A stretch of DNA of 64,000 nucleotides from Actinospineispora spinosispora DSM 44797 (GCF_000429025.1 NZ_KE386833.1:758582-822581), one strand, 5' to 3'; positions 18,695 to 30,118 are shown, numbered from the stretch's first letter. The notes: generated from the letters alone by a model not told the origin. Translations and numbers: made by a program.

Positions 18695-20502
<1,808 letters not shown>

Positions 20503-20503
<1 letters not shown>

Positions 20504-21642
20504 TGCGGCCGGTCACGGTCGTACTGGCCCCGGACAAGTTCAAGGGCTCGTTGGACGCACCCGGTGTCGCCGACGCGCTGGCCGAGGGCATCGCCGATCT
20601 GGCTCCCGGCTGGCAGGTGCGGCGAGCCCCGGTCGCGGACGGTGGTGAAGGCACCGTGGACGCCGTGCTCGCCGCGGGCTGGAAGCCGGTACGCGTCCAT
20701 GCCGGGGGCCCGGTCGGTGATCCGCTGACCGCGACCTACGCCCGCCGCGGTCCGGTGGCGGTGGTGGAGCTGGCCGCGGTCGCCGGGCTCGCGGTGCTAC
20801 CCGGTGGGGTCCGCCGACCCCTGGATGCGGGGACGACCGGTCTCGGCACCGTGGTCGCTCATGCGCTCGACGCGGGCGCCGAGGAGATCGTCATCGGCCT
20901 CGGCGGCAGCGCGTCCACGGACGGCGGCGCCGGCCTGCTGACCGGCCTCGGCGCGCGGGTCCTCGACGCGTCCGGCCACGACCTGCCACCCGGTGGCGCG
21001 GCGTTGACCCGATGTGAGCGGCTGGACCTGACCGGGCTGCATCCGCGCGCCCGGCGGGTCCGGTTCGTCTTCGCCTGCGATGTGGACAACCCGCTGCTCG
21101 GGCCACACGGTGCCGCCGCCGTCTACGGCCCGCAGAAGGGGGCCGACCCGGACCAGGTGAGGCTGCTCGAGACCGCGATGGGGCGGTGGGCACACGTCCT
21201 GCGCGAGTCGACGGGGCGCGACGTGGCCGGCGTTCCCGGTGCGGGTGCGGCCGGTGGAACGATGTGCGCGGCGGCCGCTGTCCTGGACACGACTCGGCGC
21301 AGCGGAGTGTCCACGGTGCTGGCGCTCACCGCGTTCCACCAGGTGGTGGCCGGAGCGGACCTGGTGGTCACCGGGGAGGGCAACCTCGATCACCAGTCGC
21401 TGCGCGGCAAGGCCCCGGTGGGCGTCGCCGAGGCCGCCCGCGCCGCCGGAGCAGTGGTGTTCGCGGTCGCGGGCCACACGACGCTGGACGAGAGCGAGTT
21501 GCGTGCTGCCGGCTTCGCCGAGACGTTCACCCTCACCAGCTTGGCCAAGGACCATGCGACGGCGATGACCGAGGCCCCTGCCCTGCTACGACAGGTGGGA
21601 CGCACCATAGCGGCGTCACCACCGCCCGGCCGCGCGCAGTAG
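20503..21642 (+). CDS. glxK: Glycerate kinase (GarK/GlxK type), 379 aa
   Basis: N-terminal VLAPDKFKGSLDAPGVADALAEG, PVADGGEGTVDA, GLGGSASTDGGAG and VTGEGNLDHQSLRGKAP are all signature blocks of glycerate kinase type 1, which phosphorylates D-glycerate (usually to 2-phosphoglycerate). It ends the pathway from glyoxylate to central carbon metabolism. The start codon shares a base with the gcl stop, so the two are translationally coupled. Whether it is the garK or glxK paralogue cannot be told. Confidence 0.93.
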
Positions 21643-21650
21643 CGCCCTGG

Positions 21651-21726
21651 CTGACTTCGCGCATCCGACGAGCGCTTCGTATACCGCGCAACCTTTGCGA
21701 GGCGCACCTCAGGTATGCGAAGTCAG
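21651..21726. repeat. Structured intergenic element between convergent genes
   Basis: Outer arms CTGACTTCGC (21651-21660) and GCGAAGTCAG (21717-21726) are perfectly complementary across 56 bases. The interior can form smaller stems, for example GAGG-CGCA-CCTC. It fills most of the 106-base gap between the glycerate kinase and quinone oxidoreductase stops. It may be a bidirectional terminator or a dispersed repeat; its design differs from the simple long hairpins elsewhere. Confidence 0.45.
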
Positions 21727-21748
21727 TCCATGGCCGCCGCGCGGCGGG

Positions 21749-22735
21749 TCAACGCAGCGCGAGCACCGTCTTGGCCGGAGCGGTCCGATCCTCCAGGGCC
21801 TGATGGACCTCCGCGACTCGTTCCAGTGGGAGCACCGAGGGGGCGGGTTCGACCAGCACGCCCCGGTGGATGAGGTCGACCACGGCGGACAGCGCCGCCC
21901 CGACCTGCTGAGGGACGAGATGCGCGACCGCGCCCAGACTGAGGCCCTGCAGCAGCCGGGTGCCGTGCCAGGCGGCATCGCCGGACAGCGCCGGGTCATG
22001 GCCACTGGCGTTGCCGAGCACGATGTGGCGACCGAACGGAGCGAGCTTCGCGAACGCGATGGTGCGCTGATCGCCGCCGACCGGATCGATCACGACGTCG
22101 ACGCCACGTCCACCGGTGAGCTCGTCGACGGCTGTGTCGAGCTCGGCGGCGAGAACGACGTCCGTCCAGGTGGCGGCCTCGGACACGTGTGCCGTCGGCC
22201 GCCCGATCACTCCGATGACCCGGTGCGCGGGGCGGATCGCCGCGAGGCGGCCGGTGATTCCGCCCAGGCCACCACTGGCCCCGAGGACCAGCACGTCGTC
22301 GTGAACGCCGAGCCGCGCGAGGTCGTGCAGGGCGATCCAGGCGGTGACCCCGTTGATCGCGGCGCCGGCGATGCGCGCCAGGTCGGCGCCCTCGGGCAGA
22401 ACGGCCGCCATCGTGGAGTGGGCGGTCGCCACCTCGGCGTACCCGCCGGCGCGCATGCCACGGCCGAAGTCGTTGAGCAGCGCCGCCACCAGCTGCCTCG
22501 GCTCGAAGCCGGTGACGTCCGGGCCGACCTCACGCACCCGGCCGGTGACCTCGATGCCGGGGGTGAACGGGGTGGGCAGCGCCAGGGCGCCGGAGCGGAA
22601 CAGGGTGTCGACGAAACCGACGCCCGCGTACTCGACATCGATGGTGAGCTCGCCGGGCCCCGGCGCGGGGATCGCCAGCTCGACCAGCTCCAACGAGTCC
22701 GTCGACCCGGGTGTCGTGACCACTACCGCGCGCAT
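21749..22735 (-). CDS. Zinc-independent MDR oxidoreductase, quinone-oxidoreductase-like, 328 aa
   Basis: A medium-chain dehydrogenase/reductase: N-terminal GroES-like half (MRAVVVTTPGSTDSLELVEL, AGVGFVDTLFRSG, PFTPGIEVTGRV) and a Rossmann half with LVLGASGGLGGITGRLA. The zinc-ligand Cys/His set is missing, as in quinone oxidoreductases (NADPH). GAGAGAGG lies before the ATG. It appears to be a single gene; its substrate is unknown. Confidence 0.86.
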   Translation of the reverse strand: MRAVVVTTPGSTDSLELVELAIPAPGPGELTIDVEYAGVGFVDTLFRSGALALPTPFTPGIEVTGRVREVGPDVTGFEPRQLVAALLNDFGRGMRAGGYAEVATAHSTMAAVLPEGADLARIAGAAINGVTAWIALHDLARLGVHDDVLVLGASGGLGGITGRLAAIRPAHRVIGVIGRPTAHVSEAATWTDVVLAAELDTAVDELTGGRGVDVVIDPVGGDQRTIAFAKLAPFGRHIVLGNASGHDPALSGDAAWHGTRLLQGLSLGAVAHLVPQQVGAALSAVVDLIHRGVLVEPAPSVLPLERVAEVHQALEDRTAPAKTVLALR

Positions 22736-22831
22736 CGTGCCTCTCTCACCGATCGGGGGTGCCCTGGTGCGCCAACAGCGCGATCCGGGCGGCTATTCCG
22801 GAGAGCGGAGCGTCGGCGGCCGGTGAAGGGG

Positions 22832-23422
22832 CTACGTGGTGCAGGGGCGGTAGATGAGCAGGACGAGACCGTCGCCGACGCCCCTGGTCTCGACGAGACG
22901 CAGATCTGTCGCGGTGCTCACCCCGTCGAACAGGCCCTCGCCCGTCCCGAGCACGATGGGGAATACGACCAGCCGGAGTTCGTCGACGAGGTCGTGCTCT
23001 AGGAGCGTGCGCACGAGTCGGATGCTGGCGTAGACGACGATCGTCCCGGCCAGTTCGCGTCGGAGGCGCGAGACCTCGTCCACGACGTCGTTGCCGAGCA
23101 CCCTGCCGTGTGGGGGTGTCGAGCTGCTCCAGGCGGGTTCCGTGCGGGTGCTGGACACGACGTACTTGGGCAGGCCGTTCAGCCTGTCGGCCCACTCGCC
23201 CTGTCTCGTGAGCCATCGCTCGGCGAACCACGAGTCGCTGTGCCGGCCCAGGAGCAGCGCGTCTGCCTCCACGGCCTCCTCGTACTCCAGTTCCGCCCAC
23301 GCCTCCCGGTCGGGTGCGCTGATCTGGTCGAACCAGCCGCCGCCCGCGACACCCTCCTCGCCGGTCGGGTCCGCGGCCACGCCGTCGAGCGTGATGTTCT
23401 CGCTGATGATGATCCTGCCCAT
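22832..23422 (-). CDS. Dihydrofolate reductase-family (RibD C-terminal-like) protein, 196 aa
   Basis: The fold is indicated by N-terminal IIISENITLDGVAADP, ALLLGRHSDSWFAERW, PKYVVSST and IVVYASIRLVRTLLEHDLVDELRLVVFPIVLGTGEGLF. These are typical of the DHFR-like RibD_C group of unknown substrate in actinomycetes, not of housekeeping folate reductase. GGAGGAG is 8 bases before the ATG. It is divergent from an ECF sigma factor, a frequent pairing, so it may be a target of that sigma factor. Confidence 0.84.
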   Translation of the reverse strand: MGRIIISENITLDGVAADPTGEEGVAGGGWFDQISAPDREAWAELEYEEAVEADALLLGRHSDSWFAERWLTRQGEWADRLNGLPKYVVSSTRTEPAWSSSTPPHGRVLGNDVVDEVSRLRRELAGTIVVYASIRLVRTLLEHDLVDELRLVVFPIVLGTGEGLFDGVSTATDLRLVETRGVGDGLVLLIYRPCTT

Positions 23423-23551
23423 TCTCGATCTCCTCCGTCGGCGACACCGAGGCAGACACCGCGAGAATCATCGAAGGGGCGCCCGGCGCAGCCCCTTCGC
23501 CGCGTCGGCCGGTGTCCATACTCATGAGGCACGAGCGGAGGAAGGTGACGG

Positions 23552-24565
23552 GTGCGCGGCGAGGCGATGGCACGGGCGAGGGCCGGCGACGGCGAGGCGT
23601 TCCGCGAGCTGACCGAGCCGTTCCGCCGTGAGCTGCAGGTGCACTGCTACCGGATGCTCGGTTCGCTACAGGATGCCGAGGACGCGGTGCAGGACTCGTT
23701 GCTCTCGGCGTGGCAGGGTTTCGCGCGGTTCGAGGAGCGAGCCTCGCTGCGCACCTGGCTGTACCGGATCGCGACGAACCGGTGCCTGAACATGCGTCGG
23801 TCGGCTGCCCGACGCCGGGCCGCGGCGTGGGACGTGCCGGGTGTCGAACCGCCCGAACCCACGAGGTTGGGCGACATGCCCTGGTTGGAGCCGTGCCCCG
23901 ACGTCCTCGTGGATGCCGCTGTGGCCGCGCCGCTCGGTCCCGAAGCGCGCTACGAGCAGCGTGAATCGATCTCGCTGGCCTTCGTGACCGCACTGCAACA
24001 CCTGCCGCCGCGCCAGCTCGGCGTACTCGTACTGCGCGACGTTCTCGGGTTCCCCGCCGCGGAGGTCGCCGAGATGCTGGGCGTGAGCGTCGAGGCCGTC
24101 AAGGGTGCTCTCAAGCGCGCGCGTTCCGCTCTGCGGGACCGGCCGACAGCAGAGCCCGGGCCGGGAGCGGGGGCCGAGAATGTGATCGCGGCGGCGTTCG
24201 TCCGGGCATGGGAGTCCGCCGACGTCCCGGCACTCGTGGCGCTGCTGACCGACGACGTGTTCCTGTCGATGCCGCCGATGCCCTTCGAGTACCAGGGCCG
24301 GGACGTCGTGGCCTGCTTCTGCGCGGGCATCTTCGATGCCGGACGTCGGTTCGACCTCGCGCCGACCCGGGCCAACGGCCAACCCGCGTTCGGCGCCTAT
24401 CTCCGCTCGCCGACCGGCGTCAGCGAGGGCGCCGGCCTCTACGTCCTCACCCTCGGGGCCGGTCGGATCCGTGCCATGAGCCGGTTCGAGAAGTCCGTGC
24501 TCCCATGGTTCGGGCTGCCCGGTCAGCTTCCGGGACGCAGCGAGGCGACCACGGGCGCGACGTAG
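23552..24565 (+). CDS. ECF sigma factor with C-terminal SnoaL-like domain, 337 aa
   Basis: Region 2 is seen in LQVHCYRMLGSLQDAEDAVQDSLLSAWQGFARFE and TWLYRIATNRCLNMRR, and region 4 in LQHLPPRQLGVLVLRDVLGFPAAEVAEMLGVSVEAVKGALKRAR. After about residue 205 a SnoaL/NTF2-like domain follows (VIAAAFVRAWESADVPALVALLTDDV), as in SigG/SigJ-type ECF groups, where the extra domain replaces an anti-sigma factor. GGAGG lies ~11 bases before the GTG. The 3' end overlaps the convergent TetR gene by 43 bases. Confidence 0.9.
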   Translation: MRGEAMARARAGDGEAFRELTEPFRRELQVHCYRMLGSLQDAEDAVQDSLLSAWQGFARFEERASLRTWLYRIATNRCLNMRRSAARRRAAAWDVPGVEPPEPTRLGDMPWLEPCPDVLVDAAVAAPLGPEARYEQRESISLAFVTALQHLPPRQLGVLVLRDVLGFPAAEVAEMLGVSVEAVKGALKRARSALRDRPTAEPGPGAGAENVIAAAFVRAWESADVPALVALLTDDVFLSMPPMPFEYQGRDVVACFCAGIFDAGRRFDLAPTRANGQPAFGAYLRSPTGVSEGAGLYVLTLGAGRIRAMSRFEKSVLPWFGLPGQLPGRSEATTGAT

Positions 24566-25194
24566 AGCTCGATCAACCGGCGTCTGCCCTCGGGTGAGTC
24601 CACGGGCAGGACCGTCTCCGGGCTGATCACCAGCGAGATCACCGTGCGGACGAGCAGCTCGGCGAGCATCTCGACGTCTTGGTCCGGCAGGGCGATCCGA
24701 CCGGCCGTGACCTCGTTACGGATGAGCCGGGCGATCCAGCTCCTGGCGGCGGCGATGATCGGGCCGCCCTTGGTCGTCAGGTGCGGCAGGATCAGTTCGG
24801 GCTCGGTGCGCAGCAGCCGGGACAACAGCCGGTGCCCACGCAGGAACTCCAGGCAGAACAGCACACCTTCGCCCAGCTTCGCCTCGCTCGTAGGCTGAGC
24901 GTCGATCACCGTGTCCAGCTTGGTCAGGAACCGTCGCATCTCCCGCATGAGCAGGGCGTCGAGCAGCGCGTCCTTCTTGGGGAAGTGCCGGTACAGCGTG
25001 ACCCGGGAGATCCCGACACGGCGAGCCACCTCGTCGATCGTGAAGCGGCGCAGGCCGAAGTCCTCCGCCTGCTCGTAAGCGGCGGACAGAATCCGGTGCG
25101 CCGTGTGGTCCCCGGACGGTTCGACATCCAACGCCCGCCGCAGGAGGTCCGCGCCGCCGGCGCCGTCCTCGGTCTGGTTCGCACCGGTCAGCAT
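24523..25194 (-). CDS. TetR-family regulator, 223 aa
   Basis: A ~25-residue leader is followed by a clear TetR helix-turn-helix (about residues 32-80): HRILSAAYEQAEDFGLRRFTIDEVARRVGISRVTLYRHFPKKDALLDAL. The rest is helical, with a late LAELLVRTVISLVISP segment. No ribosome site is obvious. It is divergent from the metal-dependent hydrolase gene, whose promoter lies in the 94-base gap, and probably represses it. Direct TGACAG repeats 16 bases apart (25215 and 25231) are candidate contacts. Confidence 0.85.
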   Translation of the reverse strand: MLTGANQTEDGAGGADLLRRALDVEPSGDHTAHRILSAAYEQAEDFGLRRFTIDEVARRVGISRVTLYRHFPKKDALLDALLMREMRRFLTKLDTVIDAQPTSEAKLGEGVLFCLEFLRGHRLLSRLLRTEPELILPHLTTKGGPIIAAARSWIARLIRNEVTAGRIALPDQDVEMLAELLVRTVISLVISPETVLPVDSPEGRRRLIELYVAPVVASLRPGS

Positions 25195-25229
25195 GGCGGC
25201 AATGCTAGTCGGCGTGACAGGTTTACATC

Positions 25230-25258
25230 TTGACAGTGTTTGTTACATGCGTTTAAGT
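25230..25258 (+). promoter_or_regulatory. Sigma-70-type promoter of the metal-dependent hydrolase gene
   Basis: TTGACA (25230-25235), 17 bases, TTAAGT (25253-25258), 30 bases before the ATG. The -35 is a perfect match and the spacing ideal. The region is AT-richer than its surroundings. Confidence 0.55.
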
Positions 25259-25288
25259 GACCTACATCATCGTCCCGGGAGGCCCACC

Positions 25289-26143
25289 ATGACCGGCAAG
25301 TCCATCCCCGCACGCACGGTGCGCACGCGGCGGATCGCGTTCAGCTATCCGACCGGCTCGCTCGACCGGCACTACGTGCAGGGCGACCTCGTGATGAGCC
25401 ACATCGTCGCGGTGCTGTCCGGGCTGTTCCCGGAAGGTGAGGACTTCTTCATCCGGTCGGTCCGCCGATATGCCGACCAGGTCACGGACCCGGAGCTGAA
25501 GAAGCAGGTCTCCGGCTTCATCGGCCAAGAGGTGACCCACGGCCGTGAGCACCGCGCCCTCAACGACCGGCTGCACGACATGGGCTATCCGACACGGATG
25601 GTCGACCGGTTCACGCACTACCTGATGATCAGGTCGGACCGGCTGTTCCGGCAGAAGTTCCAGCTCGCCGTGACCGCGGCGCTGGAGCACTACACCGCGA
25701 CCATCGCGGAGTGCCTGCTGCGCAAGCCGGAGGCTCAGGCGTTGCTCGGGGAGAACGAGGTCCGCTCGGTCCTGCTGTGGCACGCGCTGGAGGAGTCCGA
25801 GCACAAGACGGTCGCATTCGACGTGTACCGGACGGTCGGCGGCAGCGAGCGCCTGCGGATCAACACGATGCGACTGACCAATGCGCTGTTCGTGCCGATC
25901 GTCGTCGTACTCACGGCGATCTCCCTCGCGGGTGACCGTGCCGCGTACAACCCGGTGCGGTTGCTGCGCAGCCTGGCCCGGCTGCGGCACTCGCCGTTCC
26001 TGACCCGCGACATGCTGGAGCACGTGCGGGCGTACAACCGGGTCGGCTTCCACCCGGACGACATCGATGCCACCGAGCTGCTGGAGCGGTGGAAGGTCGA
26101 GCTGTTCGGCGCGGAGGGAAGCCTGGTCGACCACCTGAAGTAG
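25289..26143 (+). CDS. Metal-dependent hydrolase-like protein (PF10118/COG3687 type), 284 aa
   Basis: A helical protein with conserved histidines and acidic residues: FIGQEVTHGREHRALNDRL (E and HxxxH), ALEHYTATIAEC and LWHALEESEHKTVAFDVY. This set is the signature of the family annotated as predicted metal-dependent hydrolase; the pattern resembles a di-iron helical bundle. GGGAGG lies 6 bases before the ATG. Transcribed away from a TetR gene. The reaction is not known. Confidence 0.8.
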   Translation: MTGKSIPARTVRTRRIAFSYPTGSLDRHYVQGDLVMSHIVAVLSGLFPEGEDFFIRSVRRYADQVTDPELKKQVSGFIGQEVTHGREHRALNDRLHDMGYPTRMVDRFTHYLMIRSDRLFRQKFQLAVTAALEHYTATIAECLLRKPEAQALLGENEVRSVLLWHALEESEHKTVAFDVYRTVGGSERLRINTMRLTNALFVPIVVVLTAISLAGDRAAYNPVRLLRSLARLRHSPFLTRDMLEHVRAYNRVGFHPDDIDATELLERWKVELFGAEGSLVDHLK

Positions 26144-26181
26144 GCCGCACCGTAGCAAGCCTGCGTACCCGCATGGACCGC

Positions 26182-26229
26182 ACCCGTGAGTGCCGCGGCC
26201 GCCTCTAGGCGGCTGCGGCACTCACGGGT
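26182..26229. terminator. Long hairpin between convergent genes (CGTGAGTG family)
   Basis: Arms 26182-26196 and 26215-26229 pair perfectly (15 bp). The stem continues with a G-U pair and GCCGCC/GGCGGC to a TCTA tetraloop, giving about 22 bp. It lies between the hydrolase (+) and P450 (-) stops. The outer arm starts with ACCCGTGAGTG, as in the hairpin at 11804. Confidence 0.72.
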
Positions 26230-26265
26230 CTTCACCAGCGCTGATCGTCTCCTGTGACCGCCCGG

Positions 26266-27555
26266 TCACCTCTCGGGGGTGAACGTCACCGGGAGCCGCT
26301 TCACGCCTCGCATGAAGTTCGTGCCCAGAAGGTCCGGTTCTCCGGCACTCAGGTCCGGGAGCCGGGTGAGCAGCTGCCGGAACAGCTCGCGCAGAGTGGT
26401 GCGCGCGAGCTGGTTGCCGAGGCAGTAGTGAATGCCCCCACCGCCGAAGCCGACGTGCGGATTGGGGTTGCGCGACAGATCGAGCCGGGCCGGCTCGTGG
26501 AACGCCGCGGTGTCGCGGTTCCCCGAGGAGTAGAACATCACCACCTTCTCGCCCGGCTGGATGGTCTGTCCGCCGAGCGTGGTCTCCCGGGTGGCGGTCC
26601 GCCGGAATGTCATGACCGGCGAGGCGAACCGGATGAACTCCTCGACCGCCGTGTGGATCCGGGCGTCGTAGTCGGTGAGCAACCAGTCCCGCTGGTCGGG
26701 GGCGTCGCCCAGCGCCTTGACCGTGAGCGATGCGGTGTGTGTGGTGGTGTCGGTGCCGGCCACCGCCATCAGGACGAAGAACGCGCCGATCTCGGCATCG
26801 GTGAGCTGTTGACCGTCGATCCGTGCGTGGACGAGCCCTGAGAACAGGTCGTCGGTCGGCGTCTTCCGGCGCCACGCGACGAGTTCCGAGGCGATGCCGT
26901 GCAACGTGGTACAGCCGGTCATCTGCAACTCGGCCGGGGAGCGACCGGCGAGCGACTCGGGATCGGCCCACGCCATGATCGCGGCCGCGCCCTCGCGGAC
27001 GGAGCCACGCAGGGAGTAGGGCACCCCGAACATGTCGGCGAACACCCGCACCGGCAGCTGTGCCGCACACCGCTCGACGAAGTCGATCTCGCCGGTCTCC
27101 CGGGCGAACCCGTCCACGACCTCGCGCGCCGCCGTCCGGACATGATCGTCGAGAACGCTGATCCGTTTCGGCGTGAACGCGGCCGAGACCAGTCGGCGAA
27201 GCCGGTCGTGACGGGGCGGGTCCATGGCGAGGAAGGACTGCGACATCTCCAGCACCTCGGTGGGCAGCAGGTCGAACTGCACGCCATGGCCGGAGACGAA
27301 GGTCCGGTGGTCCCTGCTGACGGTCACGATGTCGGTGTGCCGGACCACCGCCCAGTAACCGGGGTCGTCGGGGTCCGGGGATACCGCGTCCTCGACCGGG
27401 CGCTGCCAGGAGACAGGCTCTCGCTCGCGCAGCCGCGCGAACGTCTCGTCCCGCTGCTCCGAGGTCAGTCGCCAGAACCGGGTCGAGGACACGTCCTGCG
27501 AGCAGTGAGCACGCAGGTTCGCCATCGAGGTCGTCACAGCCGTGTCGTTCGCCAT
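26266..27555 (-). CDS. Cytochrome P450, CYP124/125/142-like, 429 aa
   Basis: The heme ligand motif FGGGGIHYCLGNQLAR places Cys at about residue 378; the I-helix oxygen motif is AGTDTTT, and EEFIRFASPV is the ExxR helix. The overall pattern (FLAMDPPRHDRLRRLVSAAFTPK, PNPHVGFGGGG) resembles mycobacterial lipid/steroid omega-hydroxylases of the CYP124/125/142 group. The ATG at 27555 is used; there is no strong ribosome site. It is divergent from a large LuxR-type regulator, which may control it. No KstR box is seen upstream, so a steroid role is only a possibility. Confidence 0.86.
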   Translation of the reverse strand: MANDTAVTTSMANLRAHCSQDVSSTRFWRLTSEQRDETFARLREREPVSWQRPVEDAVSPDPDDPGYWAVVRHTDIVTVSRDHRTFVSGHGVQFDLLPTEVLEMSQSFLAMDPPRHDRLRRLVSAAFTPKRISVLDDHVRTAAREVVDGFARETGEIDFVERCAAQLPVRVFADMFGVPYSLRGSVREGAAAIMAWADPESLAGRSPAELQMTGCTTLHGIASELVAWRRKTPTDDLFSGLVHARIDGQQLTDAEIGAFFVLMAVAGTDTTTHTASLTVKALGDAPDQRDWLLTDYDARIHTAVEEFIRFASPVMTFRRTATRETTLGGQTIQPGEKVVMFYSSGNRDTAAFHEPARLDLSRNPNPHVGFGGGGIHYCLGNQLARTTLRELFRQLLTRLPDLSAGEPDLLGTNFMRGVKRLPVTFTPER

Positions 27556-27646
27556 CGGTGGTCTCTTTTCTCGACGTGGCCCGAGCGCTGATCGTCGTCG
27601 ACCTCGGTCGAGCTCTGCATCCGCGTAAACCCGTAGAGCGCCCCTG

Positions 27647-30118
27647 ATGTCGGCGGCCGGTCCACCGGACATGGCCTACTGTCCGGTCATGGCTGGGCGT
27701 CGGGGTCGCGGACGGACGGTGGGAAACCTGCCGGCCGAAGTGGCCGGGTTCGTCGGTCGTGCGCACGCGATCAGGCAGGGGCGCAAGCTCCTGGCGCAGG
27801 CGCGGCTGGTCACCCTGGTCGGTGTCGGCGGCGTGGGCAAGACACGGTTGGCGTTGCGACTGGCGCGTGAGGTCCGGCACGCCTACGCGGACGGGGTGTG
27901 GCTGGCGGAGCTGGCCGACCTGCCGCCGAGCGCGGGCGCGGCGCTGGTGGAACAGACCGTGGCCGGGGCCTTCGGGGTCACCGACTTCTCCGCGCAACGG
28001 CCCAGGGAGAGACTGGTCGAGCACCTGAGGGGTCGCCACTGCCTGCTGGTCGTCGACAACTGCGAGCACCTCGTCGAGGAGGCCGGGGTCCTGATCGCCC
28101 ATCTGTTGCGGACGGTGCCCGACCTGCACGTACTGGCGACCAGCCGCGAGGTGCTCGGCTGCCCCGGTGAGCAGGTGAGCCATGTGCCGCCGCTGACCGT
28201 CCCGGACGACGACGATCCCTCAGGAGCAGGTGGCGGTGAGGCGGTCGAGCTACTGCGTCAGCGGGCCGCCGAGCTGGGCGCCCCGTTGACGGCAGAGGAT
28301 CAGCACCGGGCGGGCGAGCTGTGTCGCCTGCTCGACGGCATCCCGCTGGCCATCGAACTCGCCGCCGGGCGGCTCACGGCGCTGTCCGTCGAGCAGGTCA
28401 TCGCCCGTCTTGACGACCGTTTCGAGCTGCTCACCGGAGGGCCGAGACACGGGCCGACCACCCATCGGACCTTGCGCAAGGTCCTCGACTGGAGCTACGA
28501 GCTGTGTGACGAACGGGAGAGGCTGCTGTGGGAGCGCATCTCCGTGTTCGTGGGCGGGTTCACCCTCGAGGCGGCCGAAGCGGTGTGCGGCGGTCACGGG
28601 ATCGACCACGCGGACGTGCTGGACAGCATCGCTGGGCTGGTGCGCCGTTCGCTGCTCGTCGTGGACAGTGCCGGCGCGCGCACCAGATACCGCCAGCTGG
28701 ACACCGTGCGCCACTACGGAGTCCGGGCGCTCGTCCTGCGCGGTCAGCATCGGGCGTTCCAGCGCCGTCATCGTGACTTCTACGAACAGCGGGCAGCCGA
28801 GGCCGCCCGGTGCTGGTTCAGCGTCCGCGAAGTCGAGCTGCTCGACTGGGCCAGGTCCGAGCTGCCCAACCTGCGCGCCGCGATGGAGTACGGCCTCGCC
28901 GAGGACGACGAGACCGGTGACGACGGGACAGGCCGCGACGGCCCGGAGCGGAGCCTGCGGATCGCGCTGAGCCTCGCGGGCTTGCGCATCTGGTACTTCG
29001 CCGGCTGGCCGGGCGAGGGCCGCGCGTGGCTGGAGCGCACCGTCGAGCGGGCCCCGGCGGGCGGGCCCAGGGTCACCGCGATGGCGACCGCGGGATGGAT
29101 CAGCCTGTGCCAGGGCGATTCCGACGAGGCGTCACGCCTTCTCACGCGGTGTCGGGACGCCACGGCGGGCGATACGGATGTGGAACCGGCCATCGAGTTC
29201 CTCGACGGTGCGTACGCGCTGCTCGTGGGCAACGATCCGGGATCGATAGCGACGTTTCGGTCGGTCCTGGACGCGCTGCGCGGCGCCGGCGCACCGGATG
29301 CCGACCTTGCGATGATCGAGCTGCTCCTGTCGATCGCGGGCGGGTTCGTCGGCGAGGCGGAGGACACGCTGGTCACCGCCCAGCGGTGTCTCGACCACGC
29401 GCTGCGTCGTGAGTCCGCCTGGCAGATCTCCTGGGCCAGATGGGCGATGGGACTGGCCCAGCTACGTCGCCGGGACCCGAAGCGTGCACTGAGCTTCCTG
29501 CGCGAGTCGCTGCGTGACCAACGTGAGATCGGGGACCACTGGGGCCCGGTGTGGGGAACGTACGCGGTGGCCTGGGCACTGGCCGCGCAGCTCACCCCGG
29601 GGACGACCACGGCGGACACGGACACCTCCATCGCCGAGGACGTCGCGCGAGTGCTCGGCGGAGGCAGCAGGCTGTGCGAACGAGCCGGAGTGCGCCTGGG
29701 CGGGCTCGGCCCGTTCCACACCAGCACCACGGACGCGATATCGACCGTGCAGCGGGTGCTGGGACAGGAGCGTTACCTGCGGGCATTCGAAGAGGGGCGG
29801 TTCGCACGAGCGACCGAACCGGAGGCCTACCACGCCGTCCTGGCTCTTGCCCTGGGCGAGCGGACCCCTCAGCCGGCCACCCCGGTCGGCAAGCCGGAGG
29901 ATCTTCGCACCGAGCAGCTGACCACCAGGCAGCGCGAGATAGCCGCTCTGGTCGCGGCGGGACGCGGCAACACCGAGATCGCGCGGGCGTTGGTGATCTC
30001 GGAACGAACGGTCGAGACACACGTCAGGAACATCTTCCTGAAACGTGGCCTCCGAAGCCGCCAGGAACTCGCTGTCTGGTACGCCCAGAGGTACCCCGGG
30101 GCAAGCGGGGCAGAATGA
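27647..30118 (+). CDS. Large ATP-binding LuxR-family regulator, 823 aa
   Basis: A STAND-type regulator. The N-terminal NTPase has Walker A GVGGVGKTRLAL (about residues 59-70), Walker B CLLVVDNCEHL, and the conserved LCRLLDGIPLAIELAAGRL. A long helical repeat region follows, and the last ~65 residues are a LuxR helix-turn-helix (TTRQREIAALVAAGRGNTEIARALVISERTVETHVRNI). Starts at 27671 and 27689 are also possible; none has a ribosome site. Members usually sense a ligand or protein and activate nearby genes; the divergent P450 is the obvious candidate. Confidence 0.88.
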   Translation: MSAAGPPDMAYCPVMAGRRGRGRTVGNLPAEVAGFVGRAHAIRQGRKLLAQARLVTLVGVGGVGKTRLALRLAREVRHAYADGVWLAELADLPPSAGAALVEQTVAGAFGVTDFSAQRPRERLVEHLRGRHCLLVVDNCEHLVEEAGVLIAHLLRTVPDLHVLATSREVLGCPGEQVSHVPPLTVPDDDDPSGAGGGEAVELLRQRAAELGAPLTAEDQHRAGELCRLLDGIPLAIELAAGRLTALSVEQVIARLDDRFELLTGGPRHGPTTHRTLRKVLDWSYELCDERERLLWERISVFVGGFTLEAAEAVCGGHGIDHADVLDSIAGLVRRSLLVVDSAGARTRYRQLDTVRHYGVRALVLRGQHRAFQRRHRDFYEQRAAEAARCWFSVREVELLDWARSELPNLRAAMEYGLAEDDETGDDGTGRDGPERSLRIALSLAGLRIWYFAGWPGEGRAWLERTVERAPAGGPRVTAMATAGWISLCQGDSDEASRLLTRCRDATAGDTDVEPAIEFLDGAYALLVGNDPGSIATFRSVLDALRGAGAPDADLAMIELLLSIAGGFVGEAEDTLVTAQRCLDHALRRESAWQISWARWAMGLAQLRRRDPKRALSFLRESLRDQREIGDHWGPVWGTYAVAWALAAQLTPGTTTADTDTSIAEDVARVLGGGSRLCERAGVRLGGLGPFHTSTTDAISTVQRVLGQERYLRAFEEGRFARATEPEAYHAVLALALGERTPQPATPVGKPEDLRTEQLTTRQREIAALVAAGRGNTEIARALVISERTVETHVRNIFLKRGLRSRQELAVWYAQRYPGASGAE

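Noticed and set aside
22746..23993. 415-codon minus-strand frame
   Set aside because: Arg/Pro-rich, overlaps the DHFR-like and sigma-factor genes in other frames, and no family pattern.
27556..27646. KstR box upstream of the P450
   Set aside because: No TnnAACnnGTTnnA match in the gap between the P450 and the LuxR-type gene.
26222..28183. 653-codon minus-strand frame
   Set aside because: It overlaps the P450 in a different frame and the regulator antisense; composition is typical of a shadow frame.
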